A stretch of DNA of 64,000 bases, taken from NCBI GenBank assembly GCA_026214975.1, contig JAOBSW010000469.1, positions 1 to 64,000 of the forward strand. The letters run 5' to 3'. The DNA is from Gentiana macrophylla (taxonomy: Eukaryota > Streptophyta > Magnoliopsida > Gentianales > Gentianaceae). The notes under the pieces were generated by a model. It saw nothing but the letters and a program-made list of their open reading frames with translations. It was not told the DNA's origin and made no database searches. A program made the translations under genes and the position numbers. Of this stretch, positions 48,495 through 60,359 are shown piece after piece. Every line of letters begins with the position of its first letter. The first letter of the stretch is position 1.

Positions 48495-49886
48495 TGTTAA
48501 GGGTGATTTTATATGATTTATATCGTTATATTTTGTAATAATTTCCCTCATATTTGTATAATTTGCATAGAAGATGAGCGTTTAACTGGTTTATTGAGCA
48601 AGTGAGGTTTTAAATGGTTTATTCGCAAAATTGGCTAAATTATGTGTTTTAATGATGGTTTTATGTTTATTTGGATTATATTACATTTTTGCGATGTTTT
48701 AATGACTTGCAGATGCATATTTTCGATTCAAAAGATGATCAAGTCGGATTTAATTGATGAGAAAGAGATAAGGATGGAATTGGCTAGAAGAAAAGAGATA
48801 AAGTTGAAGATTTCGAATTTGGATTACTTGGACGAGCGTCCAAGTCCCGTCCAGAGTGGACTGGCGTCCAAATAAGTGGACGGGCGTCCAGGAGGGCTGG
48901 ACGGGCGTCCGCGGCCGACTTTGCTGGAACCGACTTATTTTTCTATATATAGTCGCGTTTTTCTCACACAAAGGATCATATATTCGAACCCTAAACCCTA
49001 GGGGCGGCTCAGCTGCGTTTTTCTTAGTTTACATACAATTTTATCATCTTTTTATTCCATGTTTTCGAATCAAGCACTTTCTTGGTTCCTTATCATGTCT
49101 AGAGGCTAAATCCCTCTAGAACAAGCGTTGTGAAGCCGTTCTACCAACACTTCGATTTCGTTTCAGGATTATCTTGTGAGTATTTTATTCAAGTTGTATC
49201 TTTATTATCGTTTATCATTGTTTATTGCAATTTTATCGAAAGATGCTTGCATGTGTGATGTTTATATTGATGAAAATCTTGTTAAACCCTAGATCAATAT
49301 AATAAAGATTAGATTTTTAACCTATAAAATAACGAGAGTTAATTAGGTTGAATCTCTAGGTTACTAGATTGAGAAATCTTACGCCTTCGCTTTGAAAATA
49401 ATAATCTTTACTCGAGAGATAGAAGATTAAGAAATGAATTTTTCTAAGAAATTAGGAGTTCATGCCTTGGTTAGGTGAATCACAACTTGGTTAAAGATCA
49501 CAAGATAACCTGAATTGGAATTGAATGTTGTAGGATAGGTGGATCAATTGCTTGTTCGTTCGTAACTTTATTGATTAAAAACCCCTTGAATTCGAAGTGT
49601 TTAGCTTAGTTAGTCTTTTATTGCATATTAGGTTTAGTTTAGTTTAAATTGGTTCGCAATTATCCTTCCTGGCTTTGGACTGACAATCCTCTGTCCAGTT
49701 TATTTTATCGTTCTTAGTTTTGTTTTAGTAGTAGCAAAGTAGAAGAAGTAATAAACTAGATTAAACAACCTCGATTCCCTGAGATCGACTCCGGTATCAA
49801 CCTCTTTACTACGATCCCTGCACTTGGGGAATACCGGATTTATAAATATTATTACTTGTTATTTTCATTAGATAAAATCCGAGACA
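48495..49886 (+). repeat. Element B 3' LTR
   Basis: TGTTAAGGGTGATTT to ATCCGAGACA. Nearly identical to 38831-40215; differences are a few single-base indels and substitutions, for example near 49000-49015, 49550 and 49575. Target duplication GTGGT follows. Confidence 0.93.
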
Positions 49887-49891
49887 GTGGT

Positions 49892-50926
49892 CGACAAATT
49901 GGCAGAGTTTATCTGCTTATATTGAATTTCGTATATCTATATGATTACACGAAGCCTCTATTTATAGGAAAAGCTCTAATTGCGATTAGACTAACAGTGA
50001 TAAGACATAATTAAGTGTGATTAAGAAGACATGCAGCTGTGGAGGATCGGACCGAAGGGACAGCTGGTCGCTCCGTCGTCTGTCCGATGAGAGTGTCCTA
50101 TCTTTGCTAAATGCCAAGTATGAAGCATGCTTTCCTATATTTAGAGGGCGTTGCCCGGTATAGCGGACTGGTGGCACGTTTGGCCCCCATCCTGAAGGCG
50201 GATGTGATCGCGAGGAGCTCGATGACCCGATCGGCTTACATTCAAATGGGCTAGTGGTGATAGAGGTCAGAGGCTGAGAAGAGACCGTTGCGGGGAGTCT
50301 AATGGCGGTCCGGTTGACCGTGTTCGGCCGTGGCGTATCATTGGCCCCCTACTTTGTGGTTTAACCATTTCCTATGGTTTGGACAGGGAATATGGTTGTG
50401 TACGCTTGCGTACCGCAATCTTGTAAATTCTGTTTGCTGTGAGATGCCGTGCGCCTTGAGCGGACAGGCTTTGGACCGTTTTACGTGTAACAGGTTTTTG
50501 GCAACTTTTATGTCGCGAAGCGACTCATTGCATGATGCTTGCGCGATAAAGCGGACAAGCAAGAAACGTTGCACCCTTAGATGGGTAGGTTTCGGACCTT
50601 ATTAGCATTTGCAGGTTTTGGCAATTTTTATGTCGCGAAGTGACTCATCGCCAGACGTTGCGCTATAAAGCGGACAGACATTGATGTTATGCTGATGAGC
50701 ATGCAAATTTGAGAGAAGCTCTATGAAGCGGACATACTCAGTTTTGTGTAGTTGCATCGAGTGGCCGCGGTCCGAGGCGTAATCTTGGTTCCGCAATTGC
50801 TATGACGGTTGATATGAATGGTCATGGCTTCTCATTGGAGGGAGAATCACGATAACTATGAGGTGGTTGCTTTTTGAATTTTGAATTCTGAAACGGTCGA
50901 TGTGACGTTTTGGTTCCCGGCCTGCC
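49892..50926. other. Upstream region of the coiled-coil gene, with a minus-strand TATA box
   Basis: No gene. TATTTATA at 49959-49966 reads TATAAATA on the minus strand inside CCTATAAATAGAGGC, a good plant core promoter pointing left into element B, whose insertion site lies 67-72 bp downstream. On the plus side, 50467-50706 is a two-unit tandem repeat. A repeated AGCGGACA(A/G/T) motif occurs at several places (about 50555, 50668, 50738). Confidence 0.55.
50467..50706. repeat. 120 bp tandem repeat, two units
   Basis: The block GGTTTT(T)GGCAA(C/T)TTTTATGTCGCGAAG(C/T)GACTCAT ending at 50527 recurs exactly 120 bp later, followed in both units by GCG(C)TATAAAGCGGACA. The start GG(C/T)TT(T/C)GGACC is also shared. 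It lies about 220 bp upstream of the plus-strand TATA box. Confidence 0.85.
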
Positions 50927-50936
50927 TATATAAAAG
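50927..50936 (+). promoter_or_regulatory. TATA box of the coiled-coil gene
   Basis: TATATAAAAG in the context CCTGCCTATATAAAAGGGCT. A pyrimidine-rich stretch (TTTTTCTCTTTTCC) follows about 30 bp downstream, as expected for a plant start site. A leader intron probably runs from a GTAAAAAG donor at 51119 to the TTTTTTAG acceptor at 51511, just before the ATG. Confidence 0.7.
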
Positions 50937-52787
50937 GGCTAACCCCAAACCGGTATATTTTTCTCTTTTCCATCTTCATAACAAAAATACTCTGGTGTTT
51001 TGTGTAGAATCCGGTGTTTTAGCAGCAATTACCGGTGGCGTTTAAGCACTTTTTCGGTACTTCCTTCAAAGTTCCCGGCCAATCTTTGTCCTATCTCCAA
51101 TAAATCGTTACTTTTAAGGTAAAAAGCTTCGATTTTTTCCTTCTACGTCAGCCTCCTTATGCATTTTATTGTTCTTAATAGGTAGTCTTGCTTAAAGTAC
51201 ACATGAATTGATCAAATGCTGAATGTTTTGTGTAGGCTTTACTTCCGTTTTTCTGCATGATGTAGTGCTCCAAAACGTTGTGTCTTTTACAGTTTTTTGG
51301 CCTGTTTTCAACTTTTGCCCTTGTTACTTGCCAGGGTCTTCAGCCCTCCTTTTCCCGGAAGTCTTGACTCTATTATAGTTTAGGATTCGATCGTTTACTG
51401 CTTCTATGAGAAATATGGAGGGTGAGGTGTCAGGATGAGCGGACACGCTCGTCTTGGCCTGACTCCTAAGTCTAGGTGACTGATAATCCGCATCGCCCTT
51501 GTATTTTTTAGGATGTCTTCCGAACGTACCCCTAGCCACAATGACGATCGGGAAGCCATGGAGTATGGGCCCGTTGAAATGGATCAGGGTGAGCGGACTT
51601 CGAGGATTTCACGTAATGCAGCTCACTCACGGTCGAGGAAGAGGCCCCGAGCGCCTCTGGTCAAGGCCGGATGAGGATCGAAGCTTTATCGTGAGCAAAT
51701 GTGGCTCGCTCCAGAAATGGAGGGAATCAAAGAAATCGAATCCGAGGGCCCCAAAACAATATACCGAAGAGGGCCGTATGGAGGTCGAGGCCCATAAAGC
51801 TTTTGATAAGGAGGTAGCCAAGCAGTGGAAAAAGTTTCATCGCTCGGCTGATTATACTAGTTCCTTTGTGGCTTTTGACATTCCCACAGACTATCGTTTC
51901 ATTAGCTTTCCCAGGGGTAAATATAAGAAGTGGGTCTGCGGTCATTCCAAGTTCGACTACATCCTGGCCGCACTATGACCACTTGGTAGCCGGGTCTTGG
52001 CCCCCTTTTGATCCTTTTCTCGTCAAGTTTCTTGAGGTGACCGAAACACATCCCATCGACCTAACCCTGGTACTGATGAGAGTCGTTTTGGGCTTTATCG
52101 TTGTGAGTCATTTACTTGGCAGAGCACCCTCATTTGCTGTATTCAACCACTTTTACTGAATTACAAAATTTGGAGAGTTCGATCAGGTCGCGCCTCGGAG
52201 AAAGGCATGTCGGTTGTTTTTTGACCTCCCGGAAAAAGTTGATTCATGGCATAGCCAGTGCATGAAAGTTGAGTCTCGGGTGGGTTGGACCTTTAAGAGA
52301 ATCACCGGAGTAGACCTGGATACCAAAAAAATCAAAGACTTTGAGGAGGAGGTCGACGACCAGCACTTCATTGCCAGCATCAAGGAACTGCTAGGGTTTG
52401 TTGGAGGAAAGAAGCCTTCACATGAGAGGACTTTCAACCTCCGCCTTCTTCTCGACCCTACCGAATCATACAGTCGATTGGCAGGGATTACCGGTACCGG
52501 TGAGGAAGATGTGCTCGCACCCATCGACCCATTGTTGTGCGAACCGGAGTGGTATTCAGAGTGTCATCACATGATATGTTTGCCCTCTAAATGTGAAGTG
52601 TGCGAGGGAGATCCTCGAGTGCGTGAGGAGTTTCCTGTCAGCATTATATGTATATCCCAACTTTTCTGCCTTGTTGTTTTCTTTCCATATTTGTTTTCTC
52701 CTTTTTATATGCTTTGTACTAATTGTGTCCGTTTGTGCAGACATGGTGAACATGAGTCGTCTCGGCCAACAAATACGTGAACAGGCA

Positions 52788-54561
52788 TGATCGGCCTTTT
52801 CTAAGTGTCCAATCTCACCGGCAGTGTACCAGGTCAACTGTAGCCTAGAATAGGTGAGTCAAGGTCGTATCCCACAGGGAATCTGGTCAAGTACCAAAGT
52901 CGGTCTCGTCCCTAGTTCAGGTCAACACAAATATTGAACGTGGTGATTTTTCAGATCACCGGTTCTACAAACTAAATATGCACAAAAAAAGGGTTTAAAC
53001 TACGAAAAACAAGATAGCCGAGCTATGATCCAACTAACTACTCTCTAACCCTGGCTCGTTTCCGGAAGTGTTTCGACAAACTCTAATGTTCTCGGCATCG
53101 TTGAAGGGTGTCGTCTCCTGTTTCTGAAAATAGATATTAAATCAATAATCTACCCTCTTATGTTAGGTTCAACAGTCAGCCTCGCTGTCACTCAAAGGGT
53201 GTCGTTTCCTAATTCCGAGTATAGACATTAATTCAATAATCTACCCTCCTATGTCAGGTTCAACAGTCCGTTGACCGGATTTAACTGACCCGACACAGTC
53301 TACGATCTATGAGACGCTCATTAACAATGATATAAACCTCACACACGAAACCGAATCTGAACAACTCAGTCGGTTTTACAGGGTAATCCTAAAACCCCTT
53401 TTTCCCGCACCCTCTCGCAAAATACATATGTAAAGAAGACACGTGAGATATGACTATCGAGTAATTAATTCGACAAAAGTCATTTAGAATAAGTTCTAGA
53501 ACGATAACAACACCGAGAATCTAACAATCATAACATCAAAACACTTCAATCAACGAGCTAAGGATTCGATTTCGAAGGCTATCACATATCTCGGCTATAT
53601 AATGATTACCTACTCATTATACTAAGCAAAATATAAGGAACAACAAATAAAGTTAACAAAAATAAAGATCGAAAGCAAGAACAAGAAATGAAATTGAAAT
53701 ACCAAATATATTATGCCGTAGAAAGTCGAATCTCCGAGCGAAATCCCATCAATAACGCGTCAAGCTATCACCGAGATCCTCCAGATTACAACGATCTACA
53801 ACTAAACTAAGCTAATCTACCTACAACTAATCTAAGCTAAGAAAAGATGAAGAAAAACGCAGAAAAAACGATCTAAAAAGAAGAGATTCGATCTAGATCA
53901 AAATGAGGGGGTATTTAAAGTGTTTTCTCAGATCTGGACTGCTAGGCGGGTGCACAGATTGACAGTGTCGCTCTGTCGTAAAAAAATTCCATGAAGAAAA
54001 CGGTTCAGCAAGTTTTTGCTTGAAAAGGGGCTTCACAGGCGGGCGCCTATGGTGACAGGCGGCCGCCTATGGTGACACACCCTCAGAAAAATAGCCATAA
54101 CTTTGTGTGTAGACCTTCAAATCGAGTGATTCAAAATCCGTTGGAAAGATAATGAAATATTCTACAACTTTCATGAAGATGTATAGCCCAGAAATGCCTC
54201 TAAGTAGATCAATGGAAGGTATGGTTGTAGTACCACCGAGTTTTGATCCTTTTGAACGTTTAAGCTTCGGGCACACGTTCCAATCCTCGTAACTTGCCTT
54301 CCGGACATCTCAAATGCCTAAGTCCTGTACAAAATCACAACAAATACCACACATAATCCCTACAGGACACTAGGGTGACCGAGATTATAGTAAATTACAC
54401 CGAAAAAGACCGAGAATCCCGGACTTTACGTCTTAGGTCCCGAAATGATAACCAAGGTGTAAATACATCAAAATACAACCAAATGTATCAGAAAACATAT
54501 AAAACGAGGTATAAACGGGGTATAATTACATAGAAAATGATAGCCAATTTGACTCTCATCA
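52788..54561 (-). repeat. Element C left LTR (1,774 bp)
   Basis: TGATCGGCCTTTTC to GACTCTCATCA. Contains two tandem copies of a 20 bp unit, AGGCGGGCGCCTATGGTGAC and AGGCGGCCGCCTATGGTGAC (54037-54076), each with a GC-rich palindrome, and a single copy of the GTGTAGACC...CAACTTTCATGAAG block that is tandemly repeated in the LTRs of A. Confidence 0.92.
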
Positions 54562-54600
54562 ACTACCCCCTACTTAGCATTTGCTCGCCCTCGAGCAAAA
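54562..54600 (-). promoter_or_regulatory. Element C polypurine tract
   Basis: ACTACCCCCTACTTAGC directly after the LTR; on the minus strand GCTAAGTAGGGGGTAGT, the purine tract. The adjoining GCTCGCCCTCGAGCAAAAAT matches the same position in elements A and B. Confidence 0.82.
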
Positions 54601-56802
54601 ATGAGCGATTCAAAAATAAAGATGGAGTCAACATTGCTATCATACATCAAGTCTAAAGAATTGAAATGGTAAAACACAAGTAAATGACACAAATGCATAA
54701 GATTTAAGTTCAACCTCATATTTAGAAAAAGAACGTGTGTGTGTGTGTGTATAGTTTCTTCGACATTTATCACCAATGGCCGGTTTAGATTATAGACGTA
54801 TAATTTACCGAGGTTACACCATAGGCTTATACGTCGTAAATATCTCCACTAATCAAGGTCAATCAAAGTCTAGTAGGGTCAGGTAGGACTTGATAGGTTT
54901 TAATGTTAAGCTAGGGTCGGGGCTAACGAGAGGGATATTTACGATAAAATAGAAAGTAGAAAGTGCAAGTGAGCTTTACCGAACATCGAACACTAAAACC
55001 GAAGCTCTTCCCTTCGTAGCAACGGAAGACTCAACTCCTTATAAGGATGCTCGCCTGAATAGTACAAACCATCAACCGAGTTTCAGCCTATAATTCATCC
55101 AACCTTCCACTTCTCCTCATCATTCCACAAGCTAGAGACATACGTCATATCCAGGTCTAGCTTATACCCAAGCTCGTCAACCAGGAACAAACCGCTACAA
55201 AACACAACAACATCTCCTTCTCCGTACTAGATTAGAAGAAGTACCCCTTCACCAACATCAACACAACAAAAATCAAACCCCAAAACAATTGGCATACCAA
55301 GAACTCTTATATATATACAACTTTTTTTCTTTTTTTTCTTTTTCTATTTTCTTTTCTTCTCTTTTTTTTCTCTTTTTTTTTTCAAAACCACAAAAACGAT
55401 CAAAGGCCGAAAAGCCATAACATTCCACCTCCTCCGGGATATACTCATTTTTACCGACACCACTCGAAAGATACGCCACTCCACCACCCCACACCATATC
55501 AGAAAATGCGAAACAATAAGTTCAATCTTGCAAGGTGATCAAGGAAACGTAGACCGTAATAAGGCTAGGGACATCGATTATACGGGTTAGTAACAAAATG
55601 GTCAGTTCGGGCGGCGGTCTAACCACCCTACAAAAGGCTTTGAGGGGTAACTGTGGATATACATATAAGGGATGGCATTGGGCTCTGATCGGGTCAAAGA
55701 AATGCCATAACCGTCATCCCGTACCTAACAACGACGACCTTTCTATTTCGCCTCGAAGTTACTAATATAAGTTCTAGGTAACCGGGTCATTAATAGCTAC
55801 CATAATCGTTCACTAGTCAAGGTGATTCATGAAGTCGAAGCTAACGTGATAGAACCATTCCATTCTCAATACAAGATCCCAACTCGAATGAAATGCATTT
55901 ATACAATAACTATATGTTTATCAAAACAATACCGAAGGCTCGAAGTATCAAAACCAATGTCAAATCCATCAAAATTCTTGGAAACTGACTCATTTTACAC
56001 TAAAGGAATAACAATCACTAAGTATAACTCGTTCCACATGAAAACAAAACATCGAAGCTAAACCAACCACCCCCTACTTTAAAACCAAACACGAATGATA
56101 AGGGTAGAAAACTTAGCTTACAACCGAAAAAGCGCGAAATACGATCATGTGGCATCTCGCAAATGTCCTCCTGTGGTACTGTGACTTATAAAATATACAC
56201 GACCAACACCAAAGGTGTACAAGTATGAGTATAACACAATCAAACTACCCGGATTACCACAACTCATCAAAACCAAAAACACCACACTAACCTCCCAAAA
56301 CACACTTCCTCGGGTTATATTACAACAAAACTTGCCCGAAGTATCAAAATACAAACTAAAGAAACACAGTGAAACACGAGGGGAAAGAAAAGCATTAAAA
56401 ACAAATTCTGAGTTTAGAGTCCTCAGCTCGACTTTCTACCCGAACTATGTCAAGGATAGCTATACCAAAGGAGAGCAACCCGTTGCTTCTCCCTACAAGA
56501 ATCGTAGGAATTGAGCACCCCCTGCAAATGAAATAATAGAAACATGGGGCTCAATCCCCACCACCAATATTGGTTCGATGAGTCCACTGGACAGAACAAC
56601 GAACTCACTTTCCCAGAATGATCCATTAACTGCAAATCAGGGAAACAACAGGAACACAATCACGGTATCAAGTCACTACCACTATCGGAGTAGATGGTGT
56701 GACACTTCAACAACAACAAAATACAACAAACTATACATAAAAAAAATAAGAAAAACGACCTAATCCTAAGAACTTAACTAACTTACAAGATATCAACCCG
56801 AT
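54601..56802. other. Element C non-coding interior
   Basis: No gene. It holds a short GT run (54736-54750) and a strongly pyrimidine-biased tract at 55320-55382. Short frames on both strands lack motifs. Confidence 0.7.
55320..55382. repeat. Polypyrimidine tract (T/C)
   Basis: About 60 bases almost wholly C/T with runs of T. Purine-rich on the transcribed (minus) strand of element C. Confidence 0.85.
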
Positions 56803-56818
56803 TCCCCGCAACGGCGCC
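56803..56818 (-). promoter_or_regulatory. Element C primer-binding site (degenerate tRNA-Asp type)
   Basis: TCCCCGCAACGGCGCC lies 8 bp from the right LTR. On the minus strand it is GGCGCCGTTGCGGGGA, the tRNA-Asp complement with one base lost from GCCGGGGA and the first base altered. Confidence 0.75.
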
Positions 56819-56826
56819 GTAAAACT

Positions 56827-59800
56827 TGATCGGCCTTTTCTAAGTGTCCAATCTCACCGGCAAGTGTCTTGGGTCAAGCAGTAGCCTAGAATTGGTGAGT
56901 CAAGGTCGTATCCCACAGGGAATCTGGTCGAGTACCAAAGTCGGTCTCGTCCTTAGTTCAGGTCAACACAAATATTGAACGTGGTGATTTGTCAGATCAC
57001 CGCTTCTACAAACTAAATATGCACAAAAGAAAAGGGTTTAAACTATGAAAAACAAGATAGCCGAGCTATGATCCAACTAACTACTCTCTAACCCTGGCTC
57101 GTTTCCGGAAGTGTTTCGACAAACACTAATGTTCTCGGCATCGTTGAAGGGTGTCGTCTCATGTTTCTGAAAATAGACATTAAATCAATAATCTACCCTC
57201 TTATGTTAGGTTCAACAGTCCGCCTCGTTGTCACTCAAAGGGTGTCATTTCCTAATTCCGAGTATAGACATTAATTCAATAATCTACCCCCTTATGTCAG
57301 GTTCAACAGTCCGCTGACCGGATTTAACTGACCTGACATGGTCTACGATTTATGAGGCGCTCATTAACAATGATATAAACCTCACACACGAAACCGAATC
57401 TGAACAACTCAGTCGGTTTTATAGGGTGATCCTAGAACCCATTTTCCCGCACCCTCTCGCAAAATACATATGTAAAGAAGACACGTGAGATACGATTATC
57501 GAGTAATTAATTCAACAAAAGTCATTTAGTATAAGTTCTAGAATAATAACAACACCGAGAATCTAACAATCATAGCATCAAAACACTTCAATCAACGACC
57601 TAAGGATTCGATTTTGAAGGCTATCACATACCTCGGCTATATAATGATTACCTACTCATTATACTAAGCAAAATATAAGGAAACAACAAATAAAGTTAAC
57701 AAAAATAAAGATCGAAAGCAAGAACAAGAAATGAAATTGAAATACCAAATATATTATGCCGTAGAAAGTCGAATCTCCGAGCGAAATCCCGTCAATAACG
57801 CGTCAAGCTATCACCGAGATCCTCCGGATTACAACGATCTACAACTAAACTAAGCTAATCTACCTACAACTAATCTAAGCTAAGAAAAGATGAAGAAAAA
57901 CGCAGAAAAAACGATCTAAAAAGAAGAGATTCGATCTTGATCAAAATGAGGGGGTATTTAAAGTGTTTTTTCAGATCTGGACTGCTAGTAGGCGCTGTCT
58001 TGATCGACAGCGACCGCTGTCGTAAAATTCCATAAGAAAACGGTTGAGCAAGTTTTTGCTAGAAAAGGGGCTTCACAGGCGGGCGCTTATGGTGACAGGC
58101 GGCCGCCTATGGTGACACACCCTCAAAAAAACAACCATAACTTTGTGTGTAGACCTCCAAATCGAGTGATTCAAAATCCGTTGGAAAGCTAATGAAATTT
58201 TCTAAAAATTGCATGAAGCTGTCCAACCCAGAAAATGCCTCTAAGTAGATCAAAATGCAGATCAATGGAAGGTATGGTTGTAGTACCACCGCGTTTTGAT
58301 CCGTTTGAACGTTTAAGCTTCGGGCACACGTTCCAATCCTCGTAACTCACCTTCCGGATATCTCAAACACCTAAGTCCTGTACAAAATAACAACAAATAC
58401 CACACATAATCCCTACAGGACACTAGGGTGACTGTTTAGGGTAAATTTATAGTGTTTTTATCGGAATATTTGATATCAATTTTCCCCATATATAGATGTT
58501 TTTCATAGAAATCGAGCTTATAAATGAAATATTGAGCAAGTGATGTTTTTAATAGCTAAATCTCAAAACGTAACAAATTATGTGCTTAAAATATGATTTT
58601 ATGTTGTTTTGGAATTGTGTTATGTTTTGGTATGTTTTCCTATTGTTGTAGATACTCAATTATGTTGGAAAAGGTGTTCCTAAAGAGCTAATTTCGAGAT
58701 AATAGAGGATCAATCAAGTTTATGGAAGATAGAAAGAGATAAGGAAAGAATAAATCAAGATAAAGATGGAATTATCAAGTTGATCGTCGATTGGCGCCCA
58801 AGATCAAGCGGACGAAGCGCCCAAGGCAGGACGGGCGTCTCAAGGGCAAAAGCGCGCGTCGAGTGAAGAATTTAGATCGAGAGTTTGGACGCTGAATGAA
58901 CGAACGTCTGGCACAAGTTCAAGGTGAAGGAACGAGCGTCGAGAGATCTTTGGACGAGCGCCCAGAGGAAGAAAATCAGGATTCCGGGTAGCGCTGAACT
59001 TCCAACGCAGTTCTTGATATGATAACAAGCGATTTGACTCTGGACCTAAAGATAAGAGTTGTAGGTCTTGAAGAGAGGATTCTACAGGATTTTGAATCAC
59101 TCCATTACGACTTACGAGGCCCGAGATATGAGCGTTACAAGTTTGGATGCTGTTGCTGAAAATAGTGGACGGGCGTCCGACATTATGAACGGGCGTCCGG
59201 CACCGTTACTGTAGCAACCGACTTGATTTTTCTATAAAAGCAGCGCGATTTTTACCCTAATACACACATTATTCCACAGCCGCAAAACACAGCAGCAGCA
59301 GCCCTTCTTGAGGAGTTCAAGGCCGGTCACCCGAGCCTTGTGCTCGGGTGATCCGGGTAAGATTAGGATCGTTTTTTTTCGTTTCTTTCATTGTTGATGC
59401 TTGGAGTTCATCCAATGTACCAAAACTATGTGAGTTTGTTTTATTTCAATTAATTCAATTCTAGTTTATGTTCATGATCTTTACTTCACTTTGTATCTTT
59501 TTATGATTATGATGCTATGTGAGAATAGATCGAGAGATTTAGTTTTCTATCGATGTTTATAATACGGAAGTTGCATACACACTAGATCACCATAGAAAGA
59601 TAGGTTTTTAGCCGTTGATTATGTGACAAATTAATTGGTTAGATTCCTAGGTTGTTAGATTCTAAAATACGAGAGTTAACTGAATCTACACCGAGTTTTG
59701 TATTGAAAATCAGTCCTCAACATTCGGAAGATGAGAGATTGATAAATTGGATTTACTAAGGAATTAGGAATCCGTAGCTTGAGAATAAATTCACTAAGGA

Positions 59801-60359
59801 ATTAGGGGTTTATGTCTCGTGATAAGGTGAAACCACAAACTGAATTAAAATCATAAATTGAACTAGGATTGAGATCACATAGGTTTGTACATTATTTGAT
59901 CCCATGTCTTTAGATTAGATTGTTTATTTTATTCCTTAGGTTAGATTATTTGAATTATTTTCTGTTTTTACGTTTTGTCTTCCGTTTCTTGAGTAGCAAT
60001 TGAGAGCGTTAGTGAGATTAGATCCTTCATCCCTTTTCCCTGTGGATCGACCCTGTACTTACCCTACTATGCTATCAACTACCCGATATTTGGTCGGTTA
60101 GGAGTTAGTTTGCATGTTAAGTATAGGTTTATAAATTTTCTTTTGTTTTTATGATGCAAAATCCTCCCAACAGTGACGGAGAGTATAGTAAATTACACCG
60201 AAAAAGACCGAGAATCCCGGACTTTACGTCCTAGGTCCCGAAATGATAACCAAGGTGTAAATACATCAAAATACAACCAAATGTCTCAGAAAACATATAA
60301 AACAAGGTATAAACAGGGTATAATTACATAGAAAATGATAGCCAATTTGACTCTCATCA
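56827..60359 (-). repeat. Element C right LTR, interrupted by a solo LTR
   Basis: Starts TTGATCGGCC context (TG at 56827) and ends GACTCTCATCA. Bases 56827-58432 and 60178-60359 match the left LTR; 58433-60172 is an inserted LTR plus a GTGAC duplication. The 20 bp tandem unit recurs at 58077-58116 with one base change. Confidence 0.9.
58433..60172 (+). mobile_element. Athila-like solo LTR nested in element C (1,740 bp)
   Basis: Opens TGTTTAGGGTAAATTTATAG and ends ATCCTCCCAACA, flanked by perfect GTGAC duplications (58428-58432, 60173-60177). The opening 70 bp parallels the LTR of element B (TGTTAAGGGTGATTTTATATG...), including a GAGCAAGTGA(G/T)GTTTT block, and it carries GGACGGGCGTCC at 59167-59178 and GAACGGGCGTCC at 59187. 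Orientation is by similarity to B. No interior remains. Confidence 0.88.

Larger units (their letters stand above)
38831..49886 (+). mobile_element. Athila-like element B: full-length Ty3/gypsy retrotransposon
   Basis: LTRs of 1,385 and 1,392 bp flank 8.3 kb with primer-binding site, gag, protease, RT, RNase H, integrase and polypurine tracts in the standard Ty3 order. The GTGGT target duplication (38826-38830, 49887-49891) is perfect. The LTRs differ by only a handful of single-base indels and substitutions, so insertion is young, yet the coding region is riddled with one-base frameshifts. Either the parent copy was already defective or assembly errors inflate the count. The env-like gene of some Athila members is not seen: 46816-48494 holds no long frame. 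Confidence 0.93.
52788..60359 (-). mobile_element. Element C: non-coding Athila/Tat-related LTR element (LARD-like)
   Basis: TG...CA LTRs (52788-54561; 56827-60359 with a nested solo LTR) enclose 2,265 bp without a supported gene. The target duplication AGGCA (52783-52787, 60360-60364) is perfect. The degenerate tRNA-Asp primer site near the right LTR and the purine tract near the left LTR show minus orientation. Its LTR shares the ACCGGCA...GGTGAGTCA(A)GGTCGTAT block with element A. With no gag or pol it must have moved using enzymes of another element. It is inserted in an exon of the coiled-coil gene. Confidence 0.9.
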
